Below, in pieces: positions 7,527 to 15,334 of a stretch of DNA of 64,000 nucleotides (position 1 is its first letter; every line of letters starts with the position of its first letter). The notes beneath the pieces were generated by a model. It was not told where the DNA came from. It did not search any database and worked only from the letters and a program-made list of their open reading frames with translations. Origin of the DNA: Castellaniella sp044508625 (GTDB lineage Bacteria > Pseudomonadota > Gammaproteobacteria > Burkholderiales > Burkholderiaceae_B); contig JBIQHJ010000003.1 in NCBI GenBank assembly GCA_044508625.1, forward strand, positions 94,595-158,594, given 5' to 3'. The position numbers and the translations under genes were made by a program.

Positions 7527-8818
7527 CGACCGCCGCCGCGCTGTTGCTGCTGTTCGTCGGCAGCGGGCTGTACGTCGGCGCCGCGCTGGGGATACTCGGC
7601 GGCGCCATGGGCAGCCTCTATTCCATGTTCCCGCTACTGCGAGGCGTGGGCGAGATCTCCTGGAGCGCGTCGGCCGACTTCGTGCTGGTGGCGGTGCCGA
7701 TGTTCATCCTCATGGGCGAGCTCCTGCTGCGCTCGGGGGTGGCCGAGGCCATGTACGAGGCGCTCAACAAGTGGGTGGGCCATGTGCCGGGAGGCCTGAT
7801 GCACACCAACGTGGCGGTGTCCGCGCTGTTCGCCGCCACCTCGGGCTCGAGCATCGCCACGGCGGCGACCGTGGGCACGGTGTCGATCCCCAATATGTCC
7901 AAGTTCGGCTATCGGCCGGGCCTGTTCCTCGGCACGATCGCCGCCGGCGGGACACTCGGCATCCTGATACCGCCCAGCATCAACATGGTGCTCTACGGTT
8001 CATTGTCCGAGACCTCGGTGTCCCAGCTCTACCTCGCGGCGCTGATCCCCGGCTTTCTGATGGCGGCGCTGTTCTCGGCGCTGGTCGCGATCGCCTGCCT
8101 GGCGCGTCCGGGCCTGGCGCCGCGCACCAGGGCCGCAGCCTGGAGCGAGCGCCTGCGCGCCCTGCCGACGCTGGCGCCGCCGATGGGCCTGTTCTTCCTG
8201 GTGGTGGGCTCGATCTACGTGGGCCTGGCGACGCCCACCGAGGCCTCCGCCCTCGGGGTGACGGGCACGCTGGCCTACCTGGCCGCGCGGCGCCGCCTGC
8301 GGTGGGACATCCTCGGGGCCGCGCTCGAGAGCACGGTGCGCACGACCTCGATGGTGATGTTCATCGTGATCGCCGCGTTTTTCCTGAACTTCGTCTTTTC
8401 CACCATCGGCCTGACCGACCTGGTGGTGCAGGTGCTGGGCGGGCTGGACTGGCCGCCCGTGGCGGTCATGGCGATGATCGTGCTGATCTACCTGGTGCTG
8501 GGCTGTTTCGTCGAGACGCTCACGCTGATGGTGGCGACCACGCCCATCATCGTGCCGATCGTCGTGCACCTGGGATACAGCCCGGTCTGGTTCGGCGTGC
8601 TGTTCGTGATCCTGATCGAGCTCGCGCTGATCACGCCGCCCATCGGGATGAACCTGTTCGTCGTGCAGTCGGTGCGCGGCGGCGGCCCGTTCCGCGACGT
8701 CATGGTGGGGTCGCTGCCCTTCGCCCTGGTGATGCTGCTGATGATCGCCTTGCTGATGGCCTTTCCAGACCTGGCGCTCTGGCTGCCCAATCTTTACTAC
8801 GGCCGGCCCGGCGCGTGA
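7520..8818 (+). CDS. TRAP transporter large permease, DctM family
   Basis: A 432-residue permease with about 11-12 membrane helices. Family landmarks are VPMFILMGELLLRSG, the AATSGSSIATAATVGTVSIPNM stretch (ion/substrate site), GGTLGILIPPSI, and a late ITPPIGMNLFVVQ segment. The chosen ATG 7520 lies inside the last codons of the DctQ gene, with GGAGGGATC directly upstream, so the two are coupled. This is the energy-coupling subunit of a Na+-dependent TRAP importer in the inner membrane. Of the four TRAP systems in the window, this one keeps the order Q-M-P on the plus strand and is followed by an oxygenase gene. Confidence 0.93.
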   Translation: MLTTAAALLLLFVGSGLYVGAALGILGGAMGSLYSMFPLLRGVGEISWSASADFVLVAVPMFILMGELLLRSGVAEAMYEALNKWVGHVPGGLMHTNVAVSALFAATSGSSIATAATVGTVSIPNMSKFGYRPGLFLGTIAAGGTLGILIPPSINMVLYGSLSETSVSQLYLAALIPGFLMAALFSALVAIACLARPGLAPRTRAAAWSERLRALPTLAPPMGLFFLVVGSIYVGLATPTEASALGVTGTLAYLAARRRLRWDILGAALESTVRTTSMVMFIVIAAFFLNFVFSTIGLTDLVVQVLGGLDWPPVAVMAMIVLIYLVLGCFVETLTLMVATTPIIVPIVVHLGYSPVWFGVLFVILIELALITPPIGMNLFVVQSVRGGGPFRDVMVGSLPFALVMLLMIALLMAFPDLALWLPNLYYGRPGA

Positions 8819-8881
8819 CGCCAGGCCGGCGCCGGCGCGTCGAGCATTCCGGCGGAAACCGAAAACGATGAGGAGAACGAC

Positions 8882-9934
8882 ATGAGGACATTGAACCGCG
8901 CGCTGGCCGCCATCGCGCTCGCCCTGCCCGCGGCGTGGGCCGGCGCCCAGGACTATCCCCCGACCAGGCTGAACGTGGTCGGCAACCTGGGCATCACCAC
9001 GCAATACAAGGATCTCGAGCAGCCGTTCTGGACGCAGTACATCGAGCAGGCCAGCCACGGGCAGGTCACGGCGCAGATCAAGCCCTGGAACGAAATGGGC
9101 CTCAAGGGCCCCGAGGTGATCAAGCTGCTGCGCCAGGGATTGTTCGACATCGGCACCACGCAGATGAGCTTCCTGGCGGGCGACGGCCCCATCAACGACG
9201 GGGTCGACCTGCCGGGGGTGTCGACCTCGCTCGACGAGCTGCGCGAGGTCACCCAGGCCTTCCGGCCCTATCTCGAGAAATACTACGAGCAGCGCCTCGG
9301 CCTCAAGATCCTCGGCCTGTGGTCCTTCCAGGCGCAATTGCTGTATTGCTCCAAGGAAATCGGCAGCCTGGCCGACCTCAAGGGGCGCAAGGTCCGCACG
9401 GGCGGCGCGGCGCAGGCCGCGTTCATCGAGTATTTCGGCGGTTCGGGCGTGAACATGGCGTTCGGCGAGGTGCAGCAGGGCCTCCAGAACGGCGTCGTGG
9501 ATTGCGCCATCACCGGCGCCCTGGGCGGGTACTCGGCCAAGTGGTACGAAGCCGCCAAGTATCTCTACGCCTTGCCGATCAACTGGGCCAGCTCGATCAG
9601 CGCAGCCAGCCTCAAGCGCTGGAACGCCCTGGATCCCAAGGTCCGCGAGCTGATCCTCGCGGGCTACGGCAAGCTCGAGGCCGACATCTATGCGCAGAAC
9701 GAGCGCGAGAACGACATCGGGCTGGCGTGCCTGACGGGCTCGGGCCCCTGTCCGAAGGGCGAGCCGGGCACGATGATCCTCAAGCCGGTCCACCCGGGCG
9801 ACCTCGAGCTCAGGCGCAAGGCCCTGGAGGAGCGGGTCCTGCCCGACTGGGCCGCCCGTTGCGGACCCGAGTGCACGGCGGACTGGAACGCGAGCGTCGG
9901 CCGCGTCGTGAACATGACGGCGAAAGCCAAGTGA
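8882..9934 (+). CDS. TRAP transporter substrate-binding protein, DctP family
   Basis: A 350-residue periplasmic protein with a signal peptide (MRTLNRALAAIALALPAAWA, cleavage near AGAQ). The DctP fold is visible through the QYIEQASHGQVTAQIKPWNEMG segment, GADLKG-like SLADLKGRKVRTGG and the GEVQQGLQNGVVDCAITG ligand-closing region. GAGGAGAACGAC gives a good ribosome site. It differs clearly from the other three DctP proteins of the window, having no QLGGEVKMIQ motif, so it belongs to another ligand class. It probably binds the operon substrate, which the adjacent 2-oxoglutarate oxygenase may then oxidise. Confidence 0.88.
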   Translation: MRTLNRALAAIALALPAAWAGAQDYPPTRLNVVGNLGITTQYKDLEQPFWTQYIEQASHGQVTAQIKPWNEMGLKGPEVIKLLRQGLFDIGTTQMSFLAGDGPINDGVDLPGVSTSLDELREVTQAFRPYLEKYYEQRLGLKILGLWSFQAQLLYCSKEIGSLADLKGRKVRTGGAAQAAFIEYFGGSGVNMAFGEVQQGLQNGVVDCAITGALGGYSAKWYEAAKYLYALPINWASSISAASLKRWNALDPKVRELILAGYGKLEADIYAQNERENDIGLACLTGSGPCPKGEPGTMILKPVHPGDLELRRKALEERVLPDWAARCGPECTADWNASVGRVVNMTAKAK

Positions 9935-9943
9935 GGTGAGAAC

Positions 9944-10747
9944 ATGCAGCTAGAGGAAACCATCCGCCCCGAGACCTGGATCGACCGGAAAGAGCACCCG
10001 CTGACGCGCGAGTCCCTGGTCCAATTGCTGGACAACCGCATCCCGGCGATCCGCATCCCGGGCTTTGCCAGCCCCGAGGAATGCCGGGCCTTCGCCGAGG
10101 TGGCCAAGCGCGGCAACATGAAGTTCTACAGCATCAGCAAGCGCGTCGGCTACATCGGCCTGGCGCAGTACGAGTACCGCTGGGACCGCCCCAAGGAGGA
10201 CTACTTCCGCGACGCGGCCAAGGCCGAGGAGGACGTGCAGTGGGTGATCGAGCGCAGCTTCGATCCCCGGGCGCGCCTCATCGATCGCCTGCAGGCGGTG
10301 TACGACGCGCCGGTCGAGGTGGCGCGCGAGGAAGGCGGGCGGTATTTCGCCGGCATCATCCGCTCGACCAGCGACGGCATCGACCTGCACGCCGACTGGG
10401 CGCCCCTGAACTCCCCGACCTACGCCATCGGCCGGATCGACGGCCAGCTCGGCTGGAACTTTTTCGCCGAGAGCCTGCTCGAGGGGGGATACACCACGGT
10501 CCACAACCGGCCCTGGAATCCCGAGGTCGTCGGCGGCGAGATCCCCCGCAGCTACGGTTTCGGCCGCGAGGTCGTGGCGGGGGCGGTGCCTTTCCGCTAC
10601 GAGGCCACGGCGGGCGACGTGGTGCTGTTCAACACCCGCAACCCCCACGAGGTCGCGGGCGGCCAGGTGGCGCCGGGCGGCAGCCGCGTGTCCATCGGCT
10701 CGTTCATCGGGCGCATGCCCGACCGGAGCCTGGTGCTCTGGTCCTGA
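9944..10747 (+). CDS. Fe(II)/2-oxoglutarate-dependent oxygenase (SadA/WelO5-like fold)
   Basis: A 267-residue double-stranded beta-helix oxygenase. The iron triad can be read as His149 and Asp151 (DLHADW) and His235 (RNPHEV), with Arg248 (SRVSIGSF) for the 2-oxoglutarate carboxylate. The first motif is HAD, with the Asp intact. That points to a hydroxylase/desaturase rather than a chlorinase of the WelO5 or BesD type, in which this residue is Gly or Ala. It lies 9 nt after the DctP gene with GAGGTGAG as ribosome site, so it belongs to the operon. A soluble enzyme acting on the imported small molecule is likely; which carbon it oxidises is unknown. Confidence 0.78.
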   Translation: MQLEETIRPETWIDRKEHPLTRESLVQLLDNRIPAIRIPGFASPEECRAFAEVAKRGNMKFYSISKRVGYIGLAQYEYRWDRPKEDYFRDAAKAEEDVQWVIERSFDPRARLIDRLQAVYDAPVEVAREEGGRYFAGIIRSTSDGIDLHADWAPLNSPTYAIGRIDGQLGWNFFAESLLEGGYTTVHNRPWNPEVVGGEIPRSYGFGREVVAGAVPFRYEATAGDVVLFNTRNPHEVAGGQVAPGGSRVSIGSFIGRMPDRSLVLWS

Positions 10748-10757
10748 AGGGACGCGC

Positions 10758-11078
10758 ATGCTGATCGAGCACCGCAGCTACGTCCTGCATCCCGGCCGCC
10801 AGGCGGCCTTCCTCGGGCTGATGGAGACCGAGGGCATCCTCATCGAGGCCCCCATCCTGGGCGGCCTGGTCGGATACTACGCCAGCGACATCGGCGAGCT
10901 GAACAAGGTCGTGCACCTGTGGGCCTACGAGTCCCACGGCGAACGCGAGCGGCGGCGCGCCATCCTCGCCGCGGATCCCGCATGGCGGGCCTTCGTGCCC
11001 AAGGTGCTGCCGCTGATCCGGCACATGCGCAGCGAGCTCCTCGTGCCGGCCAGCTTCTCGCCCATGCCGCGGATCTGA
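10758..11078 (+). CDS. NIPSNAP family protein
   Basis: A 106-residue ferredoxin-like alpha/beta-barrel protein. It starts with MLIEHRSYVLHPGRQAAFL and contains LNKVVHLWAYESHGER, the central NIPSNAP signature in which a strand ending in H-x-W-x-Y/F is followed by an Arg-rich helix. AAGGGA lies before the ATG. It is the last gene of the operon, 10 nt after the oxygenase. Small NIPSNAP proteins often accompany catabolic oxygenase or CoA-ligase genes; their biochemical role is unclear. Confidence 0.82.
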   Translation: MLIEHRSYVLHPGRQAAFLGLMETEGILIEAPILGGLVGYYASDIGELNKVVHLWAYESHGERERRRAILAADPAWRAFVPKVLPLIRHMRSELLVPASFSPMPRI

Positions 11079-11091
11079 TCGCGGCCGCCGA

Positions 11092-12183
11092 TCAAGCGCG
11101 GATCGCGGCCTCCAGGGCCTGGGCGATGGCCTGCGCCTGCTCCTCGGCGAGGTAGGGATGCATGGGCAGGCTCAGGACCTCGCGGGCGGCGGCGTCGCCC
11201 TCGGGGAGGCGGGCACCGGGGTCGGCCACGGCGGGCTGCTGGTTCAGCGGGATGGGATAGTGCACCGCGGTGGGCACCCCCGCCTGCTTCAGCGCGGCCT
11301 GGACGGCGTCGCGGTTGGGCACCCGCACCGTGTATTGCGCCCATGCGCTGACGTTGTGGGGCTCGACGTGGGGAGTGGCGATGCCGGCCGCGCCGAGCAG
11401 GCGGCCGTAGCGGCGGGCGACTTGCTGGCGCAGCTCGATTTCCTCGTCGAGGATGTCCAGCTTGGGCAGCAGGATCGCGGCCTGGAGGGTGTCGAGGCGG
11501 CTGTTCACGCCCACCCGGATGTGGTGGTAGCGGCGGTCCTGGCCGTGGCGCGCGATCTGCCGGATGGCGGTGGCCAGCGCGTCGTCGTTGGTGAACAGGG
11601 CGCCGCCGTCGCCATAGCAGCCCAGCGGCTTGCTGGGAAAGAAGCTGGTACAGGCGATGGTGCTGAGATTGCCGGAATGGCGCCCTTTGTATGTGGCGCC
11701 GAAGCTCTGGGCGGCATCCTCGATGACGGGGATGCCGTGGGCCTGCGCGATGGCGTTGATGGCGTCCATGTCGGCGCACTGGCCGTACAGCGCCACCGGG
11801 ACGATCGCCCGCGTGCGCGGCGTGATGGCGGCCTCGAGCCTCGCGGGATCCAGATTGCAGGTGCGCGGGTCGATGTCGGCGTAGACCGGCTTGGCGCCCA
11901 GGACCGCGACGGTTTCCGCGGTGGCGATGTAGGTGAACCCCGGCGTGATGACCTCGTCGCCCGGCCCGATGCCCAGCGCCATCTGCGCGATCTGCAGCGC
12001 GTCGGTGCCGTTGGCGCAACTGATGCAGTGCCTGGCGCCGACATAGGCGGCGAGGCGTTCCTCGAGCTCGGCGACCTCCGGACCGAGGATGTACTGGCCG
12101 TGGGCCAGGACCCGAGCGATGTTGGCGTCGATCCGGTCCTTGATGCGGGCCTGCTGGGTCTTGAGGTCGATGAAGTCGATCAT
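11092..12183 (-). CDS. wbpE: DegT/DnrJ/EryC1 aminotransferase, WbpE/WlbC-like (UDP-sugar 3-aminotransferase)
   Basis: A 363-residue PLP enzyme from ATG 12183, starting MIDFIDLKTQQARIKD. The PLP lysine is Lys185 (FFPSKPLGCYGDGGA) and Asp156 (VIEDAAQSFGA) contacts the pyridine nitrogen. It strongly resembles, from memory, WbpE/WlbC, which aminate UDP-2-acetamido-3-oxo-glucuronate on the way to UDP-ManNAc3NAcA for lipopolysaccharide. The frame stays open for 31 more codons upstream, but that part is an 18-bp direct repeat and does not fit the family. No partner genes (wbpA, B, D, I) are nearby, so it is an isolated surface-sugar gene between two catabolic clusters. The symbol reflects resemblance only. 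Confidence 0.85.
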   Translation of the reverse strand: MIDFIDLKTQQARIKDRIDANIARVLAHGQYILGPEVAELEERLAAYVGARHCISCANGTDALQIAQMALGIGPGDEVITPGFTYIATAETVAVLGAKPVYADIDPRTCNLDPARLEAAITPRTRAIVPVALYGQCADMDAINAIAQAHGIPVIEDAAQSFGATYKGRHSGNLSTIACTSFFPSKPLGCYGDGGALFTNDDALATAIRQIARHGQDRRYHHIRVGVNSRLDTLQAAILLPKLDILDEEIELRQQVARRYGRLLGAAGIATPHVEPHNVSAWAQYTVRVPNRDAVQAALKQAGVPTAVHYPIPLNQQPAVADPGARLPEGDAAAREVLSLPMHPYLAEEQAQAIAQALEAAIRA

Positions 12184-12218
12184 GTCGATGCGGAAGCCTT
12201 GGAAAATTCGGGATACTC

Positions 12219-12250
12219 GAGGAAAGCCGTATCTTTGAGGAAAGCCGTAT
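12219..12250. repeat. Two-copy 18-bp direct repeat upstream of the wbpE-like gene
   Basis: GAGGAAAGCCGTAT occurs at 12219-12232 and again at 12237-12250, exactly 18 bp apart. It lies in the leader of the aminotransferase gene, in a relatively AT-rich divergent spacer. It could be a regulator site or a slippage duplication. Confidence 0.55.
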
Positions 12251-12313
12251 TGTAGGACCGGAATGGGCGCGGACACCTGCGTATTCTTCCCCTAGGGAAA
12301 GCATGTATTCGTC

Positions 12314-12329
12314 AAGAAATCGATTTCAT
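12314..12329. promoter_or_regulatory. Putative LacI-family operator (site 1)
   Basis: AAGAAATCGATTTCAT matches 15 of 16 positions of the palindrome ATGAAATCGATTTCAT found at 19523. It lies 50 bp before the SDR gene starting at 12379, in an AT-rich spacer. LacI/GntR-type repressors bind palindromes of this length with a central CG. The encoded regulator at 19757 is the obvious candidate. Confidence 0.62.
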
Positions 12330-12378
12330 ATTAGAATCGAAACGTATCGGATACTGTATCCATTTCCTATCCAGCAAC

Positions 12379-13137
12379 ATGGAAACCACCCCTCGCAAGC
12401 GCGTCGCGATCGTCACCGGCTCGGGGTCCGGCATCGGCGCGGCCATCGTCCGCCGCCTGGGCGGGCCCGGCATGTGTTTCGTCATCCATGCCCTGAAGAA
12501 TCGCGAGGGCTGCGAGGCGGTGGCGCGGGAGGCCGAGCTGGCAGGCGCGGCCGCGCGCATCGTGCTGGGCGACCTGGCCGATCCCGCGACGGCGGGCAAT
12601 CTCGTCGATGCGGCGATCGAGGCGTACGGACAGCTCGACATCGTGGTGGCCAATGCGGGATACCCCGTCCGCGAGCCCCTGGGCCAGCTCACCCGCGAGC
12701 AGCTCGATGGCGTGTACGGCGTGGTCACCGGGGGATTCTTCGAGCTGGCCACCCGGGCGCTGCCTCACCTGGGCCGTTCGCCGGCGGGGCGCGTCGTGAC
12801 GATCAGCACCCACAACGTGCACATCTTCAGGTCGGACTACGCGTATTTTCCCGCTTCGGCGGCGGCCAAGGCGGGCCTCGAGGCCCTGACGCGGGCGCTC
12901 GCGCTGCAATTGTCGGCGCAGGGCGTGACGGCCAACTGCGTCGTGCCCGGCCTCATCGAGAAATTCCATGGCGAGCAGTTCATCTCGGGTGAGGAATGGG
13001 AAGGGTTCGCGCGCAAGATCCCGATGGGGCGGATCGGAAAACCCGAGGAGGTTGCCGCCATGGTCGCCTTCCTGGCCTCCGACGAGGCGAGCTACGTCAC
13101 GGGGCAGGTCATCCATGTGAATGGCGGCTTCATTTGA
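12379..13137 (+). CDS. Short-chain dehydrogenase/reductase with altered catalytic Tyr
   Basis: A 252-residue classical SDR. The cofactor motif is TGSGSGIG (residues 13-20), NAG is at 92-94, the catalytic Ser is in TISTHN (Ser143) and Lys164 is in SAAAKAGLEALTRALA. In normal SDRs the residue four before this Lys is the catalytic Tyr; here it is Ser160, and the nearest Tyr is Tyr156, eight residues before. The C-terminal GQVIHVNGGF is typical of ketoacyl reductases. It stands alone on the plus strand behind LacI-type operator site 1, so it likely belongs to the same regulon as the 13195-19448 operon. It is a cytosolic NAD(P)-binding protein; activity is uncertain given the substitution. Confidence 0.82.
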   Translation: METTPRKRVAIVTGSGSGIGAAIVRRLGGPGMCFVIHALKNREGCEAVAREAELAGAAARIVLGDLADPATAGNLVDAAIEAYGQLDIVVANAGYPVREPLGQLTREQLDGVYGVVTGGFFELATRALPHLGRSPAGRVVTISTHNVHIFRSDYAYFPASAAAKAGLEALTRALALQLSAQGVTANCVVPGLIEKFHGEQFISGEEWEGFARKIPMGRIGKPEEVAAMVAFLASDEASYVTGQVIHVNGGFI

Positions 13138-13194
13138 GGCCCGGGGGCGCGCCTCGGGGCCGCCGCCGATGGCGGGGCCCCGGGACGGCGTCCC

Positions 13195-13977
13195 TCACAG
13201 GCGGGGCAGCAGCAGGCCTCCGTCGATGTCGACGGCGATGCCCGTCGCAAAGGGGAGGAGCCCCAGCACCAGGGTCGCCACCGCGCGGCCGACCTCCTCG
13301 GGCTCGCCCCAGCGGCGCACCGGGGAAAGGCCCTCGTCGATCAGCCGGCCGTAGTGCTCGCGGACGTCGGCGGTCATGTCCGTCCGGATCAGGCCCGGAC
13401 GGATCTCGAAGACCCCGATGCCCGCTTCGGCCAGCCGCACGGCGAACAATTTGGCCGCCATCGACAGGCCGCTCTTGGAGACGCAGTATTCCCCCTTTTC
13501 GACGGAAATCAGTTCGGCATTGGACGAGGTCAGCATCACGATGCTGCGTCCGGTCGTCGGCCTGCCGTCCTCCAGCATGCGGCGCGAAATGGTCTGCGTG
13601 AGGAAGAAATTGCCCCGCAGGTTGATGTCGATGATCTCGTCGAAGCGGGCGGGCGTCACGTCGAGCAGGTCGCCGCGGTCGCGGACCTGGATGCCAGCAT
13701 TGTTGACCAGCGCATCGAGCCGGCCGAATTCCCGATAGGCCAGGTCCGCGATCGCGTCGTGCATGGCCAGCTCCGCGATATCGGCGCGGATGAATCGGGC
13801 CTGCGCGCCCAGCGCCTCGACGCGGGCGAGAGTCTCGCGCGAGGTCTCATCCTCGACGACGTCGTTGAGCACCAGGTCGAAGCCGTGCCGCGCCAGTTCG
13901 AATGCCGCCGCGCGCCCGATGCCCCGGCGCGCGCCCGTGATGATTGCGACCTTCCGGCCATTGGAGTGTTGATTCAT
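13195..13977 (-). CDS. Short-chain dehydrogenase/reductase (3-ketoacyl-ACP reductase-like)
   Basis: A 260-residue SDR with all catalytic elements: TGARRGIG (14-21), NNAG (92-95), Ser151/152 (MLTSSNAE), and Tyr164-x3-Lys168 (YCVSKSGLSMAAK). The acidic residue after the second strand (NDV, Asp39) suggests a mixed NAD/NADP preference. It is the last gene of the minus-strand operon that starts at the CoA-transferase (19448). By position it may oxidise the 3-hydroxyacyl-CoA made after dehydrogenation and hydration. It is convergent with the Tyr-less SDR, 57 bp away. Confidence 0.87.
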   Translation of the reverse strand: MNQHSNGRKVAIITGARRGIGRAAAFELARHGFDLVLNDVVEDETSRETLARVEALGAQARFIRADIAELAMHDAIADLAYREFGRLDALVNNAGIQVRDRGDLLDVTPARFDEIIDINLRGNFFLTQTISRRMLEDGRPTTGRSIVMLTSSNAELISVEKGEYCVSKSGLSMAAKLFAVRLAEAGIGVFEIRPGLIRTDMTADVREHYGRLIDEGLSPVRRWGEPEEVGRAVATLVLGLLPFATGIAVDIDGGLLLPRL

Positions 13978-14071
13978 GGCCGTCCCTTTGGTTCCGACGG
14001 CGGTACAGCCGGTGTCTGGCAGAACATGTGTTCTTCCCTCGTTGCGTGTTGTAGAGCAAAGTGTTGCGGGC

Positions 14072-15235
14072 TCATGCGGATGCCGTGGCGGCGCCCTTCA
14101 GCAGTCTGCGTGCGATGATCATCCTCTGGATCTGGTTCGTGCCCTCGTAGATCTGGGTGATCCTGGCGTCGCGAAACAGCCGCTCGACGGGAAAGCCGCG
14201 GATGTAGCCGCTGCCCCCGAAGATCTGGAGGGCGTTGGAGACGTGGAGGTTCGCCGCGTCCGTGGCAAAGCACTTCGCGATCGAACAGTATTGCGAGGCC
14301 TCCTCGGAATGATCGAGGCGGCGCGCCGCATCCCGGACCAGCAGCCTGGAAGCGTGCAGGTCCTTGGCCATGTCGGCGAGCATGAACTGGATGGACTGGA
14401 AATCCGCGATCCGCTGGCCGAACTGCTTGCGCGACACGGCCTGCTCGAGCGCGGCGTCGAGCGCCGCCTGGTGGATGCCGACCGCGAGCGCGGCCATGCC
14501 GACCCTGCCTTTGTCCAGGGCGCCGAGCATCGTGCGCAGCCCTTTGCCGGCTTCGCCCAGCAAGGCCTGCGCGGGCAGCTCGATGTCGTCGAAATACAAG
14601 GCGCCGACTTGCGAGGCGCGCTGCCCCATCTTGTCCTCCGCGGCTCCCCGGCTGAATCCGCGGCGCTCGGCGTCCACGATGAAGACGCCGGTGGCCTTCG
14701 GGTCCGAGGCGGATTCGATGCGGGCGAGGACGAGCGCGAAATCACAGACCGGTGCGTTCTGTATCCACAGCTTGGAGCCATTGAGCAGCCAGCCCGTGCC
14801 CGATTGCCTCGCGATCGTGCCGATGCCGGACAGGTCCGAGCCCGCCTGCGGCTCGGTCAGCGCGAAGGCGCACAGGCGCTCGCCCGCGAGCAGGGGGGCG
14901 AGGTACGTTGCCTGCTGTCCGGGGGTCCCGTATCGCGCCAGCAGGGACGACACCAGTTCCATCAGGCTGAAGTAATCGCCGACGGCGGCGTAGCCATTGG
15001 CCAGGGCCTCCATGACCATGGCGTACGCCCGGCAATCGGCGCCGACGCCGCCGAGTTCCTGGGGAACCGTGACCCCGAAAAGGCCGAGCCCGCACATTTC
15101 CCGATAGAGCTCCCGGGGAAAGCGCGCCTCGCGGTCCAGCTCCTCGGCGAGGGGCCGTATCCTCTCGCGCGCGAACCGGGCCGCGGCCTCCCGCAGCAGC
15201 TCGCGGTCCGCGGCGGATACTCGTTCGCTGTTCAT
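14072..15235 (-). CDS. Acyl-CoA dehydrogenase
   Basis: A 387-residue FAD flavoenzyme of normal family length. Landmarks are CAFALTEPQAGSDLS (flavin/substrate segment), GTGWLLNGSKLWIQNA, and near the C-terminus the catalytic base Glu364 in IYEGTNQIQR, the position used by short/medium-chain enzymes. It introduces a trans-2 double bond into an acyl-CoA and passes electrons to ETF. In the operon it sits after the TRAP transporter and CoA-transferase and before an SDR, the order expected for import, CoA activation, dehydrogenation and oxidation. The enoyl-CoA hydratase and MaoC proteins of the same regulon could supply the hydration step. Confidence 0.93.
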   Translation of the reverse strand: MNSERVSAADRELLREAAARFARERIRPLAEELDREARFPRELYREMCGLGLFGVTVPQELGGVGADCRAYAMVMEALANGYAAVGDYFSLMELVSSLLARYGTPGQQATYLAPLLAGERLCAFALTEPQAGSDLSGIGTIARQSGTGWLLNGSKLWIQNAPVCDFALVLARIESASDPKATGVFIVDAERRGFSRGAAEDKMGQRASQVGALYFDDIELPAQALLGEAGKGLRTMLGALDKGRVGMAALAVGIHQAALDAALEQAVSRKQFGQRIADFQSIQFMLADMAKDLHASRLLVRDAARRLDHSEEASQYCSIAKCFATDAANLHVSNALQIFGGSGYIRGFPVERLFRDARITQIYEGTNQIQRMIIARRLLKGAATASA

Positions 15236-15334
15236 TCTGATGTCGCCCTGTGTCTCGTCGGGGTGGGTGCCTGCGGGCCGCCCGGGGGGCGGCTTCGGCG
15301 CGATGCGCCCACCGGCCGATGCCGTTTCCGAGGT

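Noticed and set aside
9944..10747. Fe(II)/2-oxoglutarate halogenase
   Set aside because: The first motif is HAD with an iron-ligand Asp; chlorinases of this fold have Gly or Ala there.
13138..13194. Terminator between the two SDR genes
   Set aside because: GC-rich inverted segments exist, but no stable stem with a T-run could be drawn.
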